From an uncultured Candidatus Competibacteraceae bacterium (lineage in GTDB: Bacteria > Pseudomonadota > Gammaproteobacteria > Competibacterales > Competibacteraceae), in assembly GCA_903879705.1 (NCBI GenBank), contig CAIRMO010000097.1, positions 1 through 44,286 of the forward strand: a stretch of 44,286 bases of DNA, read 5' to 3'. Made by a program: the position numbers and the translations under genes. Below the pieces are notes generated by a model that had not been told where the DNA came from, did not search any database, and saw only the letters and a program-made list of their open reading frames with translations. Below, one piece after another: positions 1-8,808 of the stretch. Position 1 is the first letter of the stretch. The number at the start of each line of letters is the position of its first letter.

Positions 1-27
1 AAATAGGATTCATATAGTTAGCAGGAG

Positions 28-972
28 ATGCTTTTGAGTACCCACATCCATCTCGCCAATCCCCGCGGTTTCTGTGCCGGCGTGGACCGGGCGATTGGCA
101 TCGTTGAACGGGCGCTGGACTTGTACGGTGCGCCCATCTACGTTCGCCATGAAGTCGTACATAACCGCTTTGTGGTGGATGATCTGCGCCGGCGCGGCGC
201 GGTATTCGTCGAAGAACTGGATGAAATTCCGGATGGCGCGACCGTGATTTTCAGCGCCCACGGCGTGTCGCGGGCCGTACAGGAACAGGCGACCCAGCGT
301 GGTCTCAAGGTGTTTGACGCCACCTGTCCGCTGGTGACCAAGGTCCATACCGAGGTCAGCCGCCACGGTCGTGCGGGCCGCGAAGTGATTCTGATCGGTC
401 ACGCCGGTCACCCCGAAGTCGAAGGCACGATGGGCCAATACGATGCCAGTCAGAACGGGCGGATGTATCTGGTTGAGAACATCGAGGATGTGCCGGCGCT
501 GATGGTGCGCCACCCTGCTGAACTGGCCTATGTGACCCAAACCACCCTGGCGGTAGACGATACCGCGCAGATCGTCACCGCCCTGCGGGAACGCTTTCCC
601 GCGATTCAGGGACCGCGTAAGGACGACATCTGCTACGCCACCCAGAATCGCCAGGATGCAGTCAAGGAACTGTCGGGCCGCTGCCAGTTGCTGCTGGTGG
701 TCGGTTCGCGCAGCAGTTCCAATTCCAACCGACTGCGGGAGCTGGCCGAAAAGGAAGGCGTTCCGGCGTATCTGATCGACGGGCCGGCGGATATTGACCC
801 GGTCTGGCTGGTGGGTAAAACCGCGATTGGCGTCACTGCCGGCGCTTCCGCCCCCGAAGTGCTGGTGCAACAGGTCATCGCCCGACTGCGGGAACTGGGC
901 GCGATCGCGGTGCTGGAAAGCGCCGGGCGGGAAGAAAACGTGGTATTCGCCCTGCCGAAAGAGTTGCGATGA
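28..972 (+). CDS. ispH: 4-hydroxy-3-methylbut-2-enyl diphosphate reductase
   Basis: IspH (LytB) is the last enzyme of the MEP isoprenoid pathway. It reduces HMBPP to IPP and DMAPP in the cytoplasm with a [4Fe-4S] cluster. The three cluster cysteines are visible at about C16 (GFCAGVDRA), C100 (DATCPLVTK) and C202 ([11 protein letters not shown]). The substrate-binding histidines lie near 45, 78 and 128, and the catalytic Glu is at 131 in HPEVEGTMG. The length of 314 aa is normal for the family. The ATG at 28 follows an AGGAG-like ribosome site (gcaggaga). The stop overlaps the next start as ATGA, so the two genes are probably translationally coupled. Identification is secure from the motifs. 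Confidence 0.97.
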   Translation: MLLSTHIHLANPRGFCAGVDRAIGIVERALDLYGAPIYVRHEVVHNRFVVDDLRRRGAVFVEELDEIPDGATVIFSAHGVSRAVQEQATQRGLKVFDATCPLVTKVHTEVSRHGRAGREVILIGHAGHPEVEGTMGQYDASQNGRMYLVENIEDVPALMVRHPAELAYVTQTTLAVDDTAQIVTALRERFPAIQGPRKDDICYATQNRQDAVKELSGRCQLLLVVGSRSSSNSNRLRELAEKEGVPAYLIDGPADIDPVWLVGKTAIGVTAGASAPEVLVQQVIARLRELGAIAVLESAGREENVVFALPKELR

Positions 973-2000
973 ATCCACTGGATCGCGGCTTTCTCCCCAA
1001 CTTTTGCGCCAACCGCACCGTGTTTCTGACCGTGCTGGTGGTCGAGTTGCTGGCTTTCGTGCTGGCGCTGGCCGATGCCCATGCCTGGGATGAATTCTGG
1101 CCGCAACTGGCGTTGAAGTCCTTGTTCATGCAGTGGGTGGCGCTGGGTATCGCCGCGGTGCTTTGTCGAAGTCGCCGCTTGCTGGCCGATTTCACGGCTT
1201 CCGCGACCACGCTGGCCGCCTTTGGCATCGCACAGATCATTACCCTGCTGTGTTCGCTGCCGGCGCTATGGCTGGCCGCTAACGCCGGCTTTGGTCCCAG
1301 TCCTGCCGCGCTGTTGCCGGTCATCGCCCGCAATCAGGCGATCAGCGGCATCATCACCCTGCTGGCGCTGCGCTACTTCTATGTCCAGCGTCAGTGGCAA
1401 CAGCAGATTGAAGCCGAGGCCCGCGCCCGGTTGCAGGCTTTGCAAGCCCGGATTCATCCGCATTTCCTGTTTAATACCCTGAACGCGATTGCCGGCCTGA
1501 TTCCGGGCCGACCCGAACAAGCCGAACAGGCGGTGCTGGATTTGGCGGATTTACTGCGTTCGGCGTTGGCGGATCGGGCGTCGGTACGATTGGCCGAGGA
1601 ACTGGAGCTGACCCGCCGCTATCTGGCGATCGAGAAGCTGCGGATGGGCGAGCGGTTAACCGTGGATTGGCGTCTCGACGACGACCTGCCGCTGGATGCG
1701 CCGCTGCCGCCGTTGCTGCTGCAACCACTGGTCGAAAACGCCATTCGTCATGGGATTCAGCGGCTGCCGGAAGGAGGGACTCTGAGCATTCGGGTTGAAA
1801 AGCGGGCCTGCGAACTGCGATTCACCATCACCAATCCCCAACCGTCCGATCATGAATCGCGTGAAACCGGTCAACGGATTGCTCAGGATAATGTTCGCCA
1901 GCGCCTGCAACTGGCTTATGAAGCCGTCGATGCGTTAGCTATCGTGGTCGCGCCGGATCATTACCAGGTCAGCTTCGTTATTCCGCTGGACCGGCCATGA
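969..2000 (+). CDS. LytS/AlgZ-type sensor histidine kinase
   Basis: This is a membrane sensor kinase of the His_kinase (PF06580) group. The first 140 residues contain about four hydrophobic helices and no recognisable extracellular sensor. A short coiled segment follows, then the phosphoacceptor motif [10 protein letters not shown] at about 163-172 (H165). The N-box is LVENAIRHG near 255. The glycine-rich ATP-lid region is weak ([15 protein letters not shown]), as is usual in this group. Relatives such as AlgZ/FimS normally pair with a LytTR response regulator encoded next door. Here the next gene is unrelated and on the other strand, so the partner must be elsewhere. The start overlaps the ispH stop by 4 bp. 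The input signal is unknown. Confidence 0.85.
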   Translation: MNPLDRGFLPNFCANRTVFLTVLVVELLAFVLALADAHAWDEFWPQLALKSLFMQWVALGIAAVLCRSRRLLADFTASATTLAAFGIAQIITLLCSLPALWLAANAGFGPSPAALLPVIARNQAISGIITLLALRYFYVQRQWQQQIEAEARARLQALQARIHPHFLFNTLNAIAGLIPGRPEQAEQAVLDLADLLRSALADRASVRLAEELELTRRYLAIEKLRMGERLTVDWRLDDDLPLDAPLPPLLLQPLVENAIRHGIQRLPEGGTLSIRVEKRACELRFTITNPQPSDHESRETGQRIAQDNVRQRLQLAYEAVDALAIVVAPDHYQVSFVIPLDRP

Positions 2001-2062
2001 AAGCGTTGCTCGTTCCCCGGCCCATTGCGGGCAGAAGAACGAGCGAACCGGCTGAGGTGATT

Positions 2063-2110
2063 ACGCAGAATTTTCTGCGTTCCGTCATATTCGCGTAGGC
2101 GGGTATGACG
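2063..2110. repeat. Two adjacent intergenic palindromes
   Basis: ACGCAGAA and TTCTGCGT (2063-2070 and 2073-2080) form a perfect 8-bp inverted repeat with a 2-nt spacer. CGTCATA and TATGACG (2083-2089 and 2104-2110) form a second, looser hairpin of the dispersed GTCAT family also seen near 14305, 21263 and 32677. They lie between the converging kinase and parvulin genes and could act as a bidirectional terminator, though neither has a clear T-tract. Confidence 0.5.
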
Positions 2111-2137
2111 AATCGAAGGGGTTTGGCGAAAGTTCCG

Positions 2138-3085
2138 TTACTTCTTTTCTGACTTGCTGTCTTTGGCCGCTTCAGGCATCGGCTTGACTTGAACCTGAAT
2201 TTCGGTCACCTCAATCTTGGCGCCCGACTTCAGCTTTTCCAGGTAGTCATTGACGACCTTGCTTTGCAACATCTGGGCGATCTGGGGCTTCAATTCATCC
2301 ATCGCGGGCGGAGTCGCGTCACGGGTGTCTTCCAGCAGGATGACGTGCCAACCGAACTGGGTCTGCACCGGCTGTTCAGTGTACTTGCCCTTATCCAGCT
2401 TGGCGGCGGCCTGCGCGAACGGTGGCACCATCATGCTCGGCGCAAACCAGCCCAGATCGCCGCCTTGAGCCGCAGAACTGTCGCTGGACTTGGTCTTGGC
2501 CAGTTCGGCGAAGCTAACGCCTTTCTTGAGTTCCTCGATGATCGCCTTGGCCTTGTCCTCGGCATCGACCAGGATATGGCTGGCCTTGTATTCCTTGCCT
2601 TTCATCGCCGCGACCGCGGTTTCATACTCTTTCTTGATCGCGTCTTCGCTAGGCGTGTTATCGGCTAGCATCTTGCGAACCACGCTGCTGGCCAGCAGGT
2701 TGTTTTGCATCATCTGCAGTTGCTGCTTGATTTGCGGGTCATCCGCCAGTTTTTGTTTGGCAGCCTCCTGCAACAACAGCTCTTCCATGATTAGCTGATC
2801 GACCAGCGCCTTGACGCCCTCGGCCGAATCAACCTTAGCCCGCCCCTTGAGCTGCTGAGCGTACTGGTCGAACAGCGCCTTCGAAATCGGCTTGCCATTG
2901 ATAGTCGCCACCGGGTCGGGAATGGTGAACGAGATCGCGGGGGCGGCAGCCGGCGCTGGAGTTGAGGTCGCGGTCGCTGGAGTCGCTTCGGGTTTCCTGT
3001 CTTCGGTAGCCAGTGCTACGCCAGCCATCAGCAGCGCGGAGGACAGGGCCAGCAGGGGGAGAGCCAAACGGTCGGATTTTTTCAT
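2138..3085 (-). CDS. Periplasmic parvulin-type peptidyl-prolyl isomerase
   Basis: This 315-aa SurA/PrsA/PpiC-like chaperone catalyses cis-trans isomerisation of X-Pro bonds and helps fold exported proteins. A signal peptide is clear: KK charge, hydrophobic core, cleavage after VALA near residue 26. An Ala/Pro/Thr-rich linker follows. A SurA_N-like helical region at about 55-160 carries the chaperone fold. One parvulin domain lies at about 165-260, with ASHILV, a GGDLGWF motif and FGWHVILLED. The C-terminus is Lys-rich. It is the last gene of the leftward yciB-yciI-bolA group, 30 bp after bolA, an arrangement common in gammaproteobacteria. It has one parvulin domain where SurA has two, so I do not use the surA name. 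Confidence 0.92.
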   Translation of the reverse strand: MKKSDRLALPLLALSSALLMAGVALATEDRKPEATPATATSTPAPAAAPAISFTIPDPVATINGKPISKALFDQYAQQLKGRAKVDSAEGVKALVDQLIMEELLLQEAAKQKLADDPQIKQQLQMMQNNLLASSVVRKMLADNTPSEDAIKKEYETAVAAMKGKEYKASHILVDAEDKAKAIIEELKKGVSFAELAKTKSSDSSAAQGGDLGWFAPSMMVPPFAQAAAKLDKGKYTEQPVQTQFGWHVILLEDTRDATPPAMDELKPQIAQMLQSKVVNDYLEKLKSGAKIEVTEIQVQVKPMPEAAKDSKSEKK

Positions 3086-3115
3086 GCTCGTTAATTTCCA
3101 GGGGGTTGAGGAGAA

Positions 3116-3382
3116 TCAGGTTTCATCCGGAGTCCGCGCCGTAATGCTCAAAGCGTGAATCTCCTGACGCATCAGGTCAGCCAGCGCGGCATTCACCAGC
3201 CGATGGCGTTGCAGCAGAGTTTTACCGATAAAGGCCGATGAGACAATCTGCACGGAAAAATGGCCGCCCTCCCGCGTCTGGACATGGCCGGCATGAGCGA
3301 GACTCTCATCGATGATGTCCAGCACATCAGGCGTCAGCGCGGTCTGTAGCCGTTCTGCAATCAGGGCGACCCGATCAGTCAT
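3116..3382 (-). CDS. bolA: BolA family protein
   Basis: This 88-aa protein has the small BolA fold. Visible family signatures are [13 protein letters not shown] (residues about 39-51), the [12 protein letters not shown] helix and the C-terminal IHALSI strand. BolA proteins work with monothiol glutaredoxins in Fe-S and redox signalling, and some affect cell shape. The conserved histidines of RHR and of IHAL, the likely cluster ligands, are present. The start overlaps the yciI stop by 4 bp, so the two are co-translated. Whether it is the canonical BolA or a YrbA/IbaG paralogue cannot be settled from the sequence alone, although the position beside yciI and yciB favours BolA. Confidence 0.85.
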   Translation of the reverse strand: MTDRVALIAERLQTALTPDVLDIIDESLAHAGHVQTREGGHFSVQIVSSAFIGKTLLQRHRLVNAALADLMRQEIHALSITARTPDET

Positions 3383-3681
3383 GCCGGTAACACCTTGCGG
3401 AATGGATAGACTTCCACGCCCGCATATACGCCGGCAGCCACATAGGGATCGGCGTTAGCCCAAGTGCGGGCGTCTTCCAGCATAGCGAATTCAGCGACCA
3501 CCAGACTGCCCTGAAAGCCAGCGGGACCCGGATCAGGGCTGTCGATGGCCGGCAACGGCCCGGCCAGAATCAACCGGCCCTCGGCCAGCAGCGCGTTCAG
3601 CCGATCCAGATGGGCGGAACGAACGGCCAAGCGGTGGGTTAGGCTATTTGGCGCATCGTGGCCCAGAATGGCGTACAACAT
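3379..3681 (-). CDS. yciI: YciI family protein
   Basis: This 100-aa protein belongs to the YCII family (dimeric ferredoxin-like alpha/beta barrel). The opening MLYAILGHD, the [21 protein letters not shown] segment and the His/Asp pocket residues are typical. Family members have a putative acid-base active site, but the E. coli enzyme activity is unproven. It sits 4 bp downstream of yciB and overlaps bolA, the usual gammaproteobacterial order. Function beyond family membership is unknown. Confidence 0.88.
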   Translation of the reverse strand: MLYAILGHDAPNSLTHRLAVRSAHLDRLNALLAEGRLILAGPLPAIDSPDPGPAGFQGSLVVAEFAMLEDARTWANADPYVAAGVYAGVEVYPFRKVLPA

Positions 3682-3685
3682 GATT

Positions 3686-4240
3686 TCAGGACTCCTTTGA
3701 GGGCGCTTGATCGTCGAGTTTGAGATGGCGACTCATATAAGCCGCTTGCGCCAGCACGAACAGCAGGGTCAAGCCCAACAGGCCAAACAGCTTGAAATTG
3801 ACCCAGGTGTTCTCGTCAAAAGTAAAGGCGACATACAAGTTGATTGCGCCCAGCACACAGAAAAACAGGACCCAAGCGAACGTGAGCTTGACCCAGATCG
3901 GCGCGGGAAGTTCCAGTTGTCCGCCCATCATCCGCTCCAGCAAGGTTTTCTGGCCAATAAAACGACTGCCGAGGAACGCTGCCGCAAACAGCCAGTTGAC
4001 GATGGTTGGCTTCCATTTCACGAAGATTGGATCATGCAGAATCAGGGTTGCCCCGCCCAATACCAGCACCAGTCCAGCGGTGATCAACGGCAGTTTTTCC
4101 ACGCGATGCTGGCGCAGCCACAACCAGCCGATCTGGGCCAGGGTAGCGACGATGAGTACGCCGGTAGCGACATAAATGTCTGCCAGTTTGTAGGCGACGA
4201 AAAACAGCAGAATGGGGAGAAAATCAAACAGCAGTTTCAT
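3686..4240 (-). CDS. yciB: Inner membrane septation protein A
   Basis: YciB (IspZ) is an integral inner-membrane protein linked to cell-envelope synthesis and septation. The sequence opens with the family signature [14 protein letters not shown] and has five to six hydrophobic helices. The conserved [16 protein letters not shown] and family-typical GAINLYVAF segments are present. I place the start at 4240 and not at an upstream in-frame codon near 4477: the added 79 residues are polar and unlike any YciB, while the 184-aa product from 4240 matches the family length. It heads the yciB-yciI-bolA-parvulin group and is transcribed away from yciO, sharing a 145-bp upstream region with it. Confidence 0.92.
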   Translation of the reverse strand: MKLLFDFLPILLFFVAYKLADIYVATGVLIVATLAQIGWLWLRQHRVEKLPLITAGLVLVLGGATLILHDPIFVKWKPTIVNWLFAAAFLGSRFIGQKTLLERMMGGQLELPAPIWVKLTFAWVLFFCVLGAINLYVAFTFDENTWVNFKLFGLLGLTLLFVLAQAAYMSRHLKLDDQAPSKES

Positions 4241-4385
4241 GCGGGCAGCAACGGTCTGGTTGATCGAGTGGGCAAAAGAAAGGCGGCCCGGTGGTCGCCG
4301 TCTTGACCGGATAGCGCCAGACTGGCAAGTTGCTGACCCAGCGTAATCCGCGCTTTTCAAAGCAGAGAAGGGAATAGTACAGGCG

Positions 4386-5006
4386 ATGAGCCGTTTATTA
4401 CAAATCCATCCCGCCAACCCGCAACCCTGGCTGATTAACCAGGCGGTAGCGCGGTTGCGCGAGGGCGCTGTCCTCATTTACCCCACCGATTCCAGCTACG
4501 CCCTGGGTTGCCAGTTGGGTGACAAGGCCGCGGCGGATCGGATTCGCCAAATCCGCCAGACCGACCGCCAGCATAATTTCACCCTGGTTTGCCGCGATCT
4601 CTCGGAAATTGCGACCTACGCCAAGGTGGACAATCAGTGCTATCGGCTGCTCAAGGCCGCGACGCCGGGGCCGTTCACTTTTATCCTGCACGCCACCCAT
4701 GAAGTGCCACGGCGTTTGCAGCATCCGCGCCGTAAAACCATCGGCGTCCGGGTGCCGGACCATGTCATTGCCCGCGCCCTGCTGGCGGAACTGGGTGAAC
4801 CGATCATGAGTTGCACCCTGGTTCTGCCCGGCGACGAGTGGCCGCTGTCCGATCCGGAAGAAATCGAGGAACGCTTGGGCAATATGGTGGATCTCATCAT
4901 CGATGGCGGCCCCGGTCAGCATGAGCCAACGACCGTGCTGGATCTGACCGGCGCTGCGCCCAACCTGCTTCGCCAAGGCGTGGGCGATGCCGACCCCTTT
5001 CTCTAG
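4386..5006 (+). CDS. yciO: YciO/Sua5 family protein
   Basis: This 206-aa protein has the YrdC/Sua5 fold used by L-threonylcarbamoyladenylate synthases, which make the donor for t6A37 in tRNA. Seen here are the nucleotide-binding IYPTDSSYALGC (about 31-42), a TLVCRDLSE strand, PGPFTFIL and IGVRVPDH. The PGPFTFIL form, and lysines of the TsaC/Sua5 KxR motif replaced by a QTDRQHNF stretch, mark the YciO branch and not TsaC. YciO has weak or unclear threonylcarbamoyl-AMP synthase activity. It is divergent from yciB and 33 bp upstream of the protease gene. Confidence 0.85.
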   Translation: MSRLLQIHPANPQPWLINQAVARLREGAVLIYPTDSSYALGCQLGDKAAADRIRQIRQTDRQHNFTLVCRDLSEIATYAKVDNQCYRLLKAATPGPFTFILHATHEVPRRLQHPRRKTIGVRVPDHVIARALLAELGEPIMSCTLVLPGDEWPLSDPEEIEERLGNMVDLIIDGGPGQHEPTTVLDLTGAAPNLLRQGVGDADPFL

Positions 5007-5039
5007 TCCCCACTCAAACAGGCTGCCTATAATCCCGCC

Positions 5040-5708
5040 ATGCCCGATTTAAACCTGATTCAACAAGTCATCATCCTGGCGTTGCCCCTGCTGCTGGCGA
5101 TCACCCTCCACGAAGTTGCTCACGGCTGGGTGGCGCTGCGCTGTGGCGACACGACCGCCAAGGCTCAAGGCCGGCTCACTCTCAATCCGCTGCGGCATAT
5201 CGATCCCATTGGCACGGTCCTGGTTCCGTTGCTGTTGTGGTTGGTGCCCATGCTGTTGCAAGTTCCTGGTGGTTTCATCTTCGGCTGGGCTAAACCGGTG
5301 CCGGTCAACTATGGCCGGCTACGGCAACCCAAGCGCGATATGGCGCTGGTGGCCTTGGCCGGGCCAGTGTCCAATTTTCTGATGGCGCTGGGCTGGGCAC
5401 TGGCGGCGCTGGCCGGTCAAGTGCTGCATGGCGCGTTGCCGTGGCTGGGTGCGCCGCTGCTGCTCATGGGGATTGCCGGTGTCCGTGTGAATGTCATGCT
5501 CTGCGTCCTTAATCTGGTGCCGATTCCGCCACTGGACGGCTCGCGGGCACTGGCCGGGATGCTGCCGAATCGCGCCGGGCAAATCATGGCCCAGATTGAA
5601 CCTTACGGCCTGGTTATTCTGGTGGTATTGCTGATGAGTGGGGTATTAAACTTGATGCCCATCGTCAACACGATTAGCCATTTCATCCTGACCCTGTTTT
5701 TCTCCTGA
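5040..5708 (+). CDS. Site-2 protease family (M50) membrane protein
   Basis: This 222-aa integral membrane zinc metalloprotease belongs to the short M50 group, with no PDZ domain. The zinc motif HEVAH lies in TLHEVAHGWVAL (about 22-33). The third ligand motif, NLVPIPPLDGSRAL, lies at about 157-170. Four to six hydrophobic segments surround these. The family cleaves transmembrane or membrane-near peptide bonds, but the substrate of this short form is unknown. It is commonly found upstream of trpS and the scpAB genes in gammaproteobacteria, as here. Confidence 0.9.
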   Translation: MPDLNLIQQVIILALPLLLAITLHEVAHGWVALRCGDTTAKAQGRLTLNPLRHIDPIGTVLVPLLLWLVPMLLQVPGGFIFGWAKPVPVNYGRLRQPKRDMALVALAGPVSNFLMALGWALAALAGQVLHGALPWLGAPLLLMGIAGVRVNVMLCVLNLVPIPPLDGSRALAGMLPNRAGQIMAQIEPYGLVILVVLLMSGVLNLMPIVNTISHFILTLFFS

Positions 5709-5735
5709 TTCCGCCTGCGAGTCTTGATTCTGATC

Positions 5736-6794
5736 ATGGAAATTACCCTCACCGGTATTACCACTACGGGCGCGCCGCATTTGGGCAACTATGTCGGCGC
5801 CATTCAGCCGGCCATTGCCGCCAGTCGCCGCACTGATGTCCAGTCGTTTTACTTTCTGGCTGATTATCATGCGCTTGTCAAATGCCAGGACCCGGCGCTG
5901 GTTCACCGTTCCCGATTGGAAGTGGCTGCAACTTGGCTGGCGTTAGGACTGGATATTGACAACGTCATTTTTTACGCCCAGACCGCTATTCCCGAAATTC
6001 TTGAATTAACCTGGCTCCTGACCTGCGTCACCGCCAAAGGCTTGATGAATCGCGCCCATGCCTATAAAGCCGCTGTTGCGGAAAACCTGGCCGATCCCGA
6101 CAAGGACCCGGATAAAGCAGTGACAATGGGCCTGTTCTGTTATCCGATCCTGATGGCGGCGGATATTCTGATCTTCAAGGCCCGCAAAATCCCGGTCGGC
6201 AAAGATCAGACTCAGCACCTGGAAATGGCCCGCGACATCGCCGCCCGCTTTAATTACCTGTACGGCGAGCATTTTGTGTTGCCGGAAGCGGTGATCGATG
6301 AGAAAACCGCAGTATTGGTCGGACTCGACGGGCGCAAAATGAGCAAAAGTTATGGCAATACCATTCCACTGTTTGAGCCAGAAAAGAGTCTGCGGAAGCT
6401 GATTATGCGGATCAAGACCAATTCATTGCCGCCGGAAGCGCCTAAAAACCCGGAGATCTGCACCCTGTTCCAGATTTATCGGGCCTTTGCTACGGCTGAA
6501 GAAAGCGCAACGATTCAGCAACGCTATGCACAGGGTATCGGCTGGGGCGAAATGAAACAGATCCTGTTTGAACGCCTGAATGTTGAATTAAGCGAGCCAC
6601 GTCAGCGCTATTATGAATTGCTGGAAAAGCCGGATCACATCGAACAGATTTTAAAAAGGGGCGCAGTGCGAGCGCGGGATTACAGTGCGCCGTTTCTGGC
6701 GGAACTCCGGCGAGCGGTAGGCATTCGGCCACTCACGGCTGGAAATCCTGGCGCTGATCGCGTACCGCCAGCCGATCACCCGGGGCGAAATTGA
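5736..6794 (+). CDS. trpS: Tryptophan--tRNA ligase with foreign C-terminal tail
   Basis: TrpS charges tRNA-Trp. It is a class I synthetase with HIGH-like TTGAPHLGN near the N-terminus, MNRAHAYKA, and KMSKS in GLDGRKMSKSYGNT. I take the ATG at 5736 (352 aa); the family signature begins directly after it, and a TTG at 5724 is less likely. The natural C-terminus is reached at LAELRRAVGIR (about position 6729). The frame then runs on for about 20 residues through scpB DNA read in the wrong frame before stopping at 6794. The catalytic and anticodon regions look intact, so the enzyme should work. The tail is a product of the deletion that removed scpA and the 5' half of scpB. Confidence 0.93.
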   Translation: MEITLTGITTTGAPHLGNYVGAIQPAIAASRRTDVQSFYFLADYHALVKCQDPALVHRSRLEVAATWLALGLDIDNVIFYAQTAIPEILELTWLLTCVTAKGLMNRAHAYKAAVAENLADPDKDPDKAVTMGLFCYPILMAADILIFKARKIPVGKDQTQHLEMARDIAARFNYLYGEHFVLPEAVIDEKTAVLVGLDGRKMSKSYGNTIPLFEPEKSLRKLIMRIKTNSLPPEAPKNPEICTLFQIYRAFATAEESATIQQRYAQGIGWGEMKQILFERLNVELSEPRQRYYELLEKPDHIEQILKRGAVRARDYSAPFLAELRRAVGIRPLTAGNPGADRVPPADHPGRN

Positions 6795-7066
6795 AGAGGT
6801 GCGAGAAATCAGCGTCCGCGCCAGCATTATGAAAACCTTGCAGGAACGCGGCGGGATCAGGATCTATCGGCTACCGCGAAGTCTCTGGCCGTCCGGCCCT
6901 GTACGCCACTGCCTGCGCCTTCCTGGATTATTTCAACCTCAAGAGTCCGGGCGATTTGCCGCCGCTGGCCGCGCCGCACGATTTGGCGACGATGGGCGCA
7001 GCGCTGGAAGATCGTACGGCTCGGTCCATCGACTCGTCACCACAAACGGGATTTCCCGATGTCTGA
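6733..7066 (+). pseudogene. scpB: scpB 3' remnant (frameshifted)
   Basis: ScpB is the winged-helix subunit of the Smc-ScpAB condensin. Only its second winged-helix region survives. One frame gives LEILALIAYRQPITRGEIEE and IMKTLQERGGIRI. After an extra base at about 6862-6865 another frame gives IGYREVSGRPALYAT and FLDYFNLKSPGDLPPL, ending at TGA 7064-7066. The stop overlaps the rluB start by 8 bp (ATGTCTGA), so the right junction is ancestral. The left half of scpB and all of scpA, normally between trpS and rluB, are absent. It cannot make a working ScpB. Alternative: an assembly collapse plus a sequencing indel. Confidence 0.88.
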
Positions 7067-8018
7067 ACGCCTGCAAAAATTCCTGGCCAGCGCCGGTCTT
7101 GGCTCCCGCCGCCAGATTGAAGTCTGGATTCGCCAAAACCGGATCATGGTCAACGGCCAGCCCGCCCGGATCGGCATGTCGGCCAGCGCCGCGGATCGCA
7201 TCCAGATCGACGGCAAACCGGTGCGGATCGCCGCCCAGCGGCAACCGCGGCGGGTGCTGGCTTATTACAAGCCGGTCGGGGAAATGACCACCCGCAGTGA
7301 TCCGGATAGCCGCCCTACCGTATTTGATCGGTTGCCGCCGGTGCGGGATGGCCGCTGGATCGCGATAGGCCGGCTGGACCTGAATACTCAGGGTTTGCTG
7401 CTGCTGACCAATGACGGTGAGTTGGCCAACCGGCTGATGCATCCTTCCTCCCGGATTGATCGGGAATATGCGGTGCGGGTGGCGGGTGAGGTAACGCCGG
7501 AACAGTTGCAACGGCTGTTGGAAGGGGTGCCGCTGGAAGATGGGCTGGCGCGGTTCGATGAGATGCGCGAGGCGGGCGGCGAGGGCGTCAATCACTGGTA
7601 TCACGTCATTCTGCGCGAAGGTCGTCACCGTGAAGTGCGGCGGCTGTGGGAGTCGCAAGGGATCACGGTCAGTCGGCTGATTCGGGTGCGCTACGGGCCG
7701 GTGGTCTTGCGGCGGGGACTGCATCCCGGTCGCTGGGATGAACTGGATGAGGCGCAGATCGCGGAATTGCTACAGGTGGTGAACTACACACCGGCGACGG
7801 AACCGCAGCTACCGGCTGAGTCCGCGCCGGTCTGGCCGGAGCAACCCCAACGTGGACGTGGACAGCGTAAGCCTTCGTCGGGTGCAGATCGACAGGCCAC
7901 GGCCAAGCCGTCAAAACCGGCCTCCTCCCACACCCGTGAGCGCCATCCCTTGGCCAAACCCCACCGCCCGGTCAGCGCTGGCAGGGCCAAGCCAAATCCG
8001 GCCCAATCTTCTGACTAG
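7059..8018 (+). CDS. rluB: 23S rRNA pseudouridine synthase
   Basis: RluB converts U2605 of 23S rRNA to pseudouridine. An S4 RNA-binding domain occupies about 1-60 (LQKFLASAGLGSRRQIE). The RsuA/RluB-type catalytic domain follows with GRLDLNTQGLLLLTNDG, catalytic Asp at about 107, and GRHREVRRLWE. After about residue 245 the chain becomes a Pro/Lys/Arg-rich disordered tail of some 75 residues, as in many RluB proteins. The start overlaps the scpB remnant. The stop overlaps the sufT stop tail-to-tail by 3 bp, leaving no terminator space between the convergent units. Confidence 0.93.
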   Translation: MSERLQKFLASAGLGSRRQIEVWIRQNRIMVNGQPARIGMSASAADRIQIDGKPVRIAAQRQPRRVLAYYKPVGEMTTRSDPDSRPTVFDRLPPVRDGRWIAIGRLDLNTQGLLLLTNDGELANRLMHPSSRIDREYAVRVAGEVTPEQLQRLLEGVPLEDGLARFDEMREAGGEGVNHWYHVILREGRHREVRRLWESQGITVSRLIRVRYGPVVLRRGLHPGRWDELDEAQIAELLQVVNYTPATEPQLPAESAPVWPEQPQRGRGQRKPSSGADRQATAKPSKPASSHTRERHPLAKPHRPVSAGRAKPNPAQSSD

Positions 8019-8350
8019 ATCATGTTCAATTCCAGCTTGGCCCGCAGCGACATTTTTTCAGGTGACCACGGGGGCTCCCACACCAAATCGACCGTGACCG
8101 ATTCAATGCCGAGAACGCTGCGGGCCGCATTCTCCACCCACTCCAGCATGGCCCCGGCTACGGGACAGCCGGGGGCGGTCAGGGTCATTTCAATAGCGGC
8201 ATGACCGACCCGTGGATCGACCTTCAAGCTGTAAATTAACCCCAGTTCGTAAATATCCACCGGAATCTCTGGATCGTAGACATTTTTCAGTGCCTTGATG
8301 ATTCCGGCTTCCAGTTCGCCGACATCGGGCAATTCCATCGTTGTCGTCAT
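8015..8350 (-). CDS. sufT: SUF-associated MIP18-family protein SufT
   Basis: This 111-aa DUF59/MIP18 protein supports Fe-S cluster maturation. The family core is visible: YDPEIPVDIYELGLIY at about 23-38 and the reactive-cysteine motif TAPGCPVAG near 66-74. I use the ATG at 8350, because upstream residues encoded within sufU are unlike the family; a second ATG at 8338 is also possible. The gene begins 14 bp after the sufU stop and is the last member of the suf operon. It ends overlapping the convergent rluB stop. Confidence 0.88.
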   Translation of the reverse strand: MTTTMELPDVGELEAGIIKALKNVYDPEIPVDIYELGLIYSLKVDPRVGHAAIEMTLTAPGCPVAGAMLEWVENAARSVLGIESVTVDLVWEPPWSPEKMSLRAKLELNMI

Positions 8351-8364
8351 TTCCCGACTCCCGC

Positions 8365-8808
8365 TTATTCCGTTGCGACCGGCTGTTTCTCGTGTTCGAG
8401 TGCAGCGCGGACGGCGTGCCAAGCCAGAGTCGCGCATTTAACCCGGCTCGGATAATTACGCACTCCGGCTAATACGCTCAACTTGCCCAATCCTTTCGGA
8501 CATTCAGCATTAGTCGTCACCACAGTGTGGAACGCCTCAAATAAATGCTCGACTTCATCAACCGGTTTGCCTTTTAGTGCCTCGGTCATCAATGATGCCG
8601 AGGCGCTGGAAATTGCACAACCGGCACCTTGAAAAGAAATGTCCTGGATGATGTCGTCTTCGATGTCCAGAAAGACGCTAATCCGGTCGCCGCACAGTGG
8701 ATTGACGCCATCAGCGTGATGGGTCGGCTGCGGGAGAATGCGGAAATTGCGGGGCTGCTTGTTGTGATCGAGGATCACTTCCTGATACAGATCGCGCAAG
8801 TCGTTCAT
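8365..8808 (-). CDS. sufU: SUF iron-sulfur scaffold/sulfurtransferase SufU
   Basis: This 147-aa protein is a NifU/IscU-like member of the SufU group. Conserved metal/cluster residues appear in NPLCGDRISVFL (C about 39), QGAGCAISSASASLM (C about 64) and the late RVKCATLAWHA (C about 124). The insert between the second and third cysteines, longer than in IscU, is the SufU hallmark. SufU accepts sulfur from SufS in a zinc-dependent way and passes it to SufBCD. Its start overlaps the sufS stop by 1 bp, so coupling is tight. The operon has no sufA or sufE, consistent with SufU taking the sulfur-transfer role. Confidence 0.92.
   Translation of the reverse strand: MNDLRDLYQEVILDHNKQPRNFRILPQPTHHADGVNPLCGDRISVFLDIEDDIIQDISFQGAGCAISSASASLMTEALKGKPVDEVEHLFEAFHTVVTTNAECPKGLGKLSVLAGVRNYPSRVKCATLAWHAVRAALEHEKQPVATE

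Noticed and set aside
10-978. A 322-codon open frame antisense to ispH
   Set aside because: It mirrors ispH on the opposite strand, has Gln/His/Gly-rich antisense composition and no domain; ispH motifs are complete.
6799-7287. A 162-codon rightward frame between trpS and rluB
   Set aside because: Its first part is scpB remnant in one frame and the rest is out-of-frame rluB DNA.
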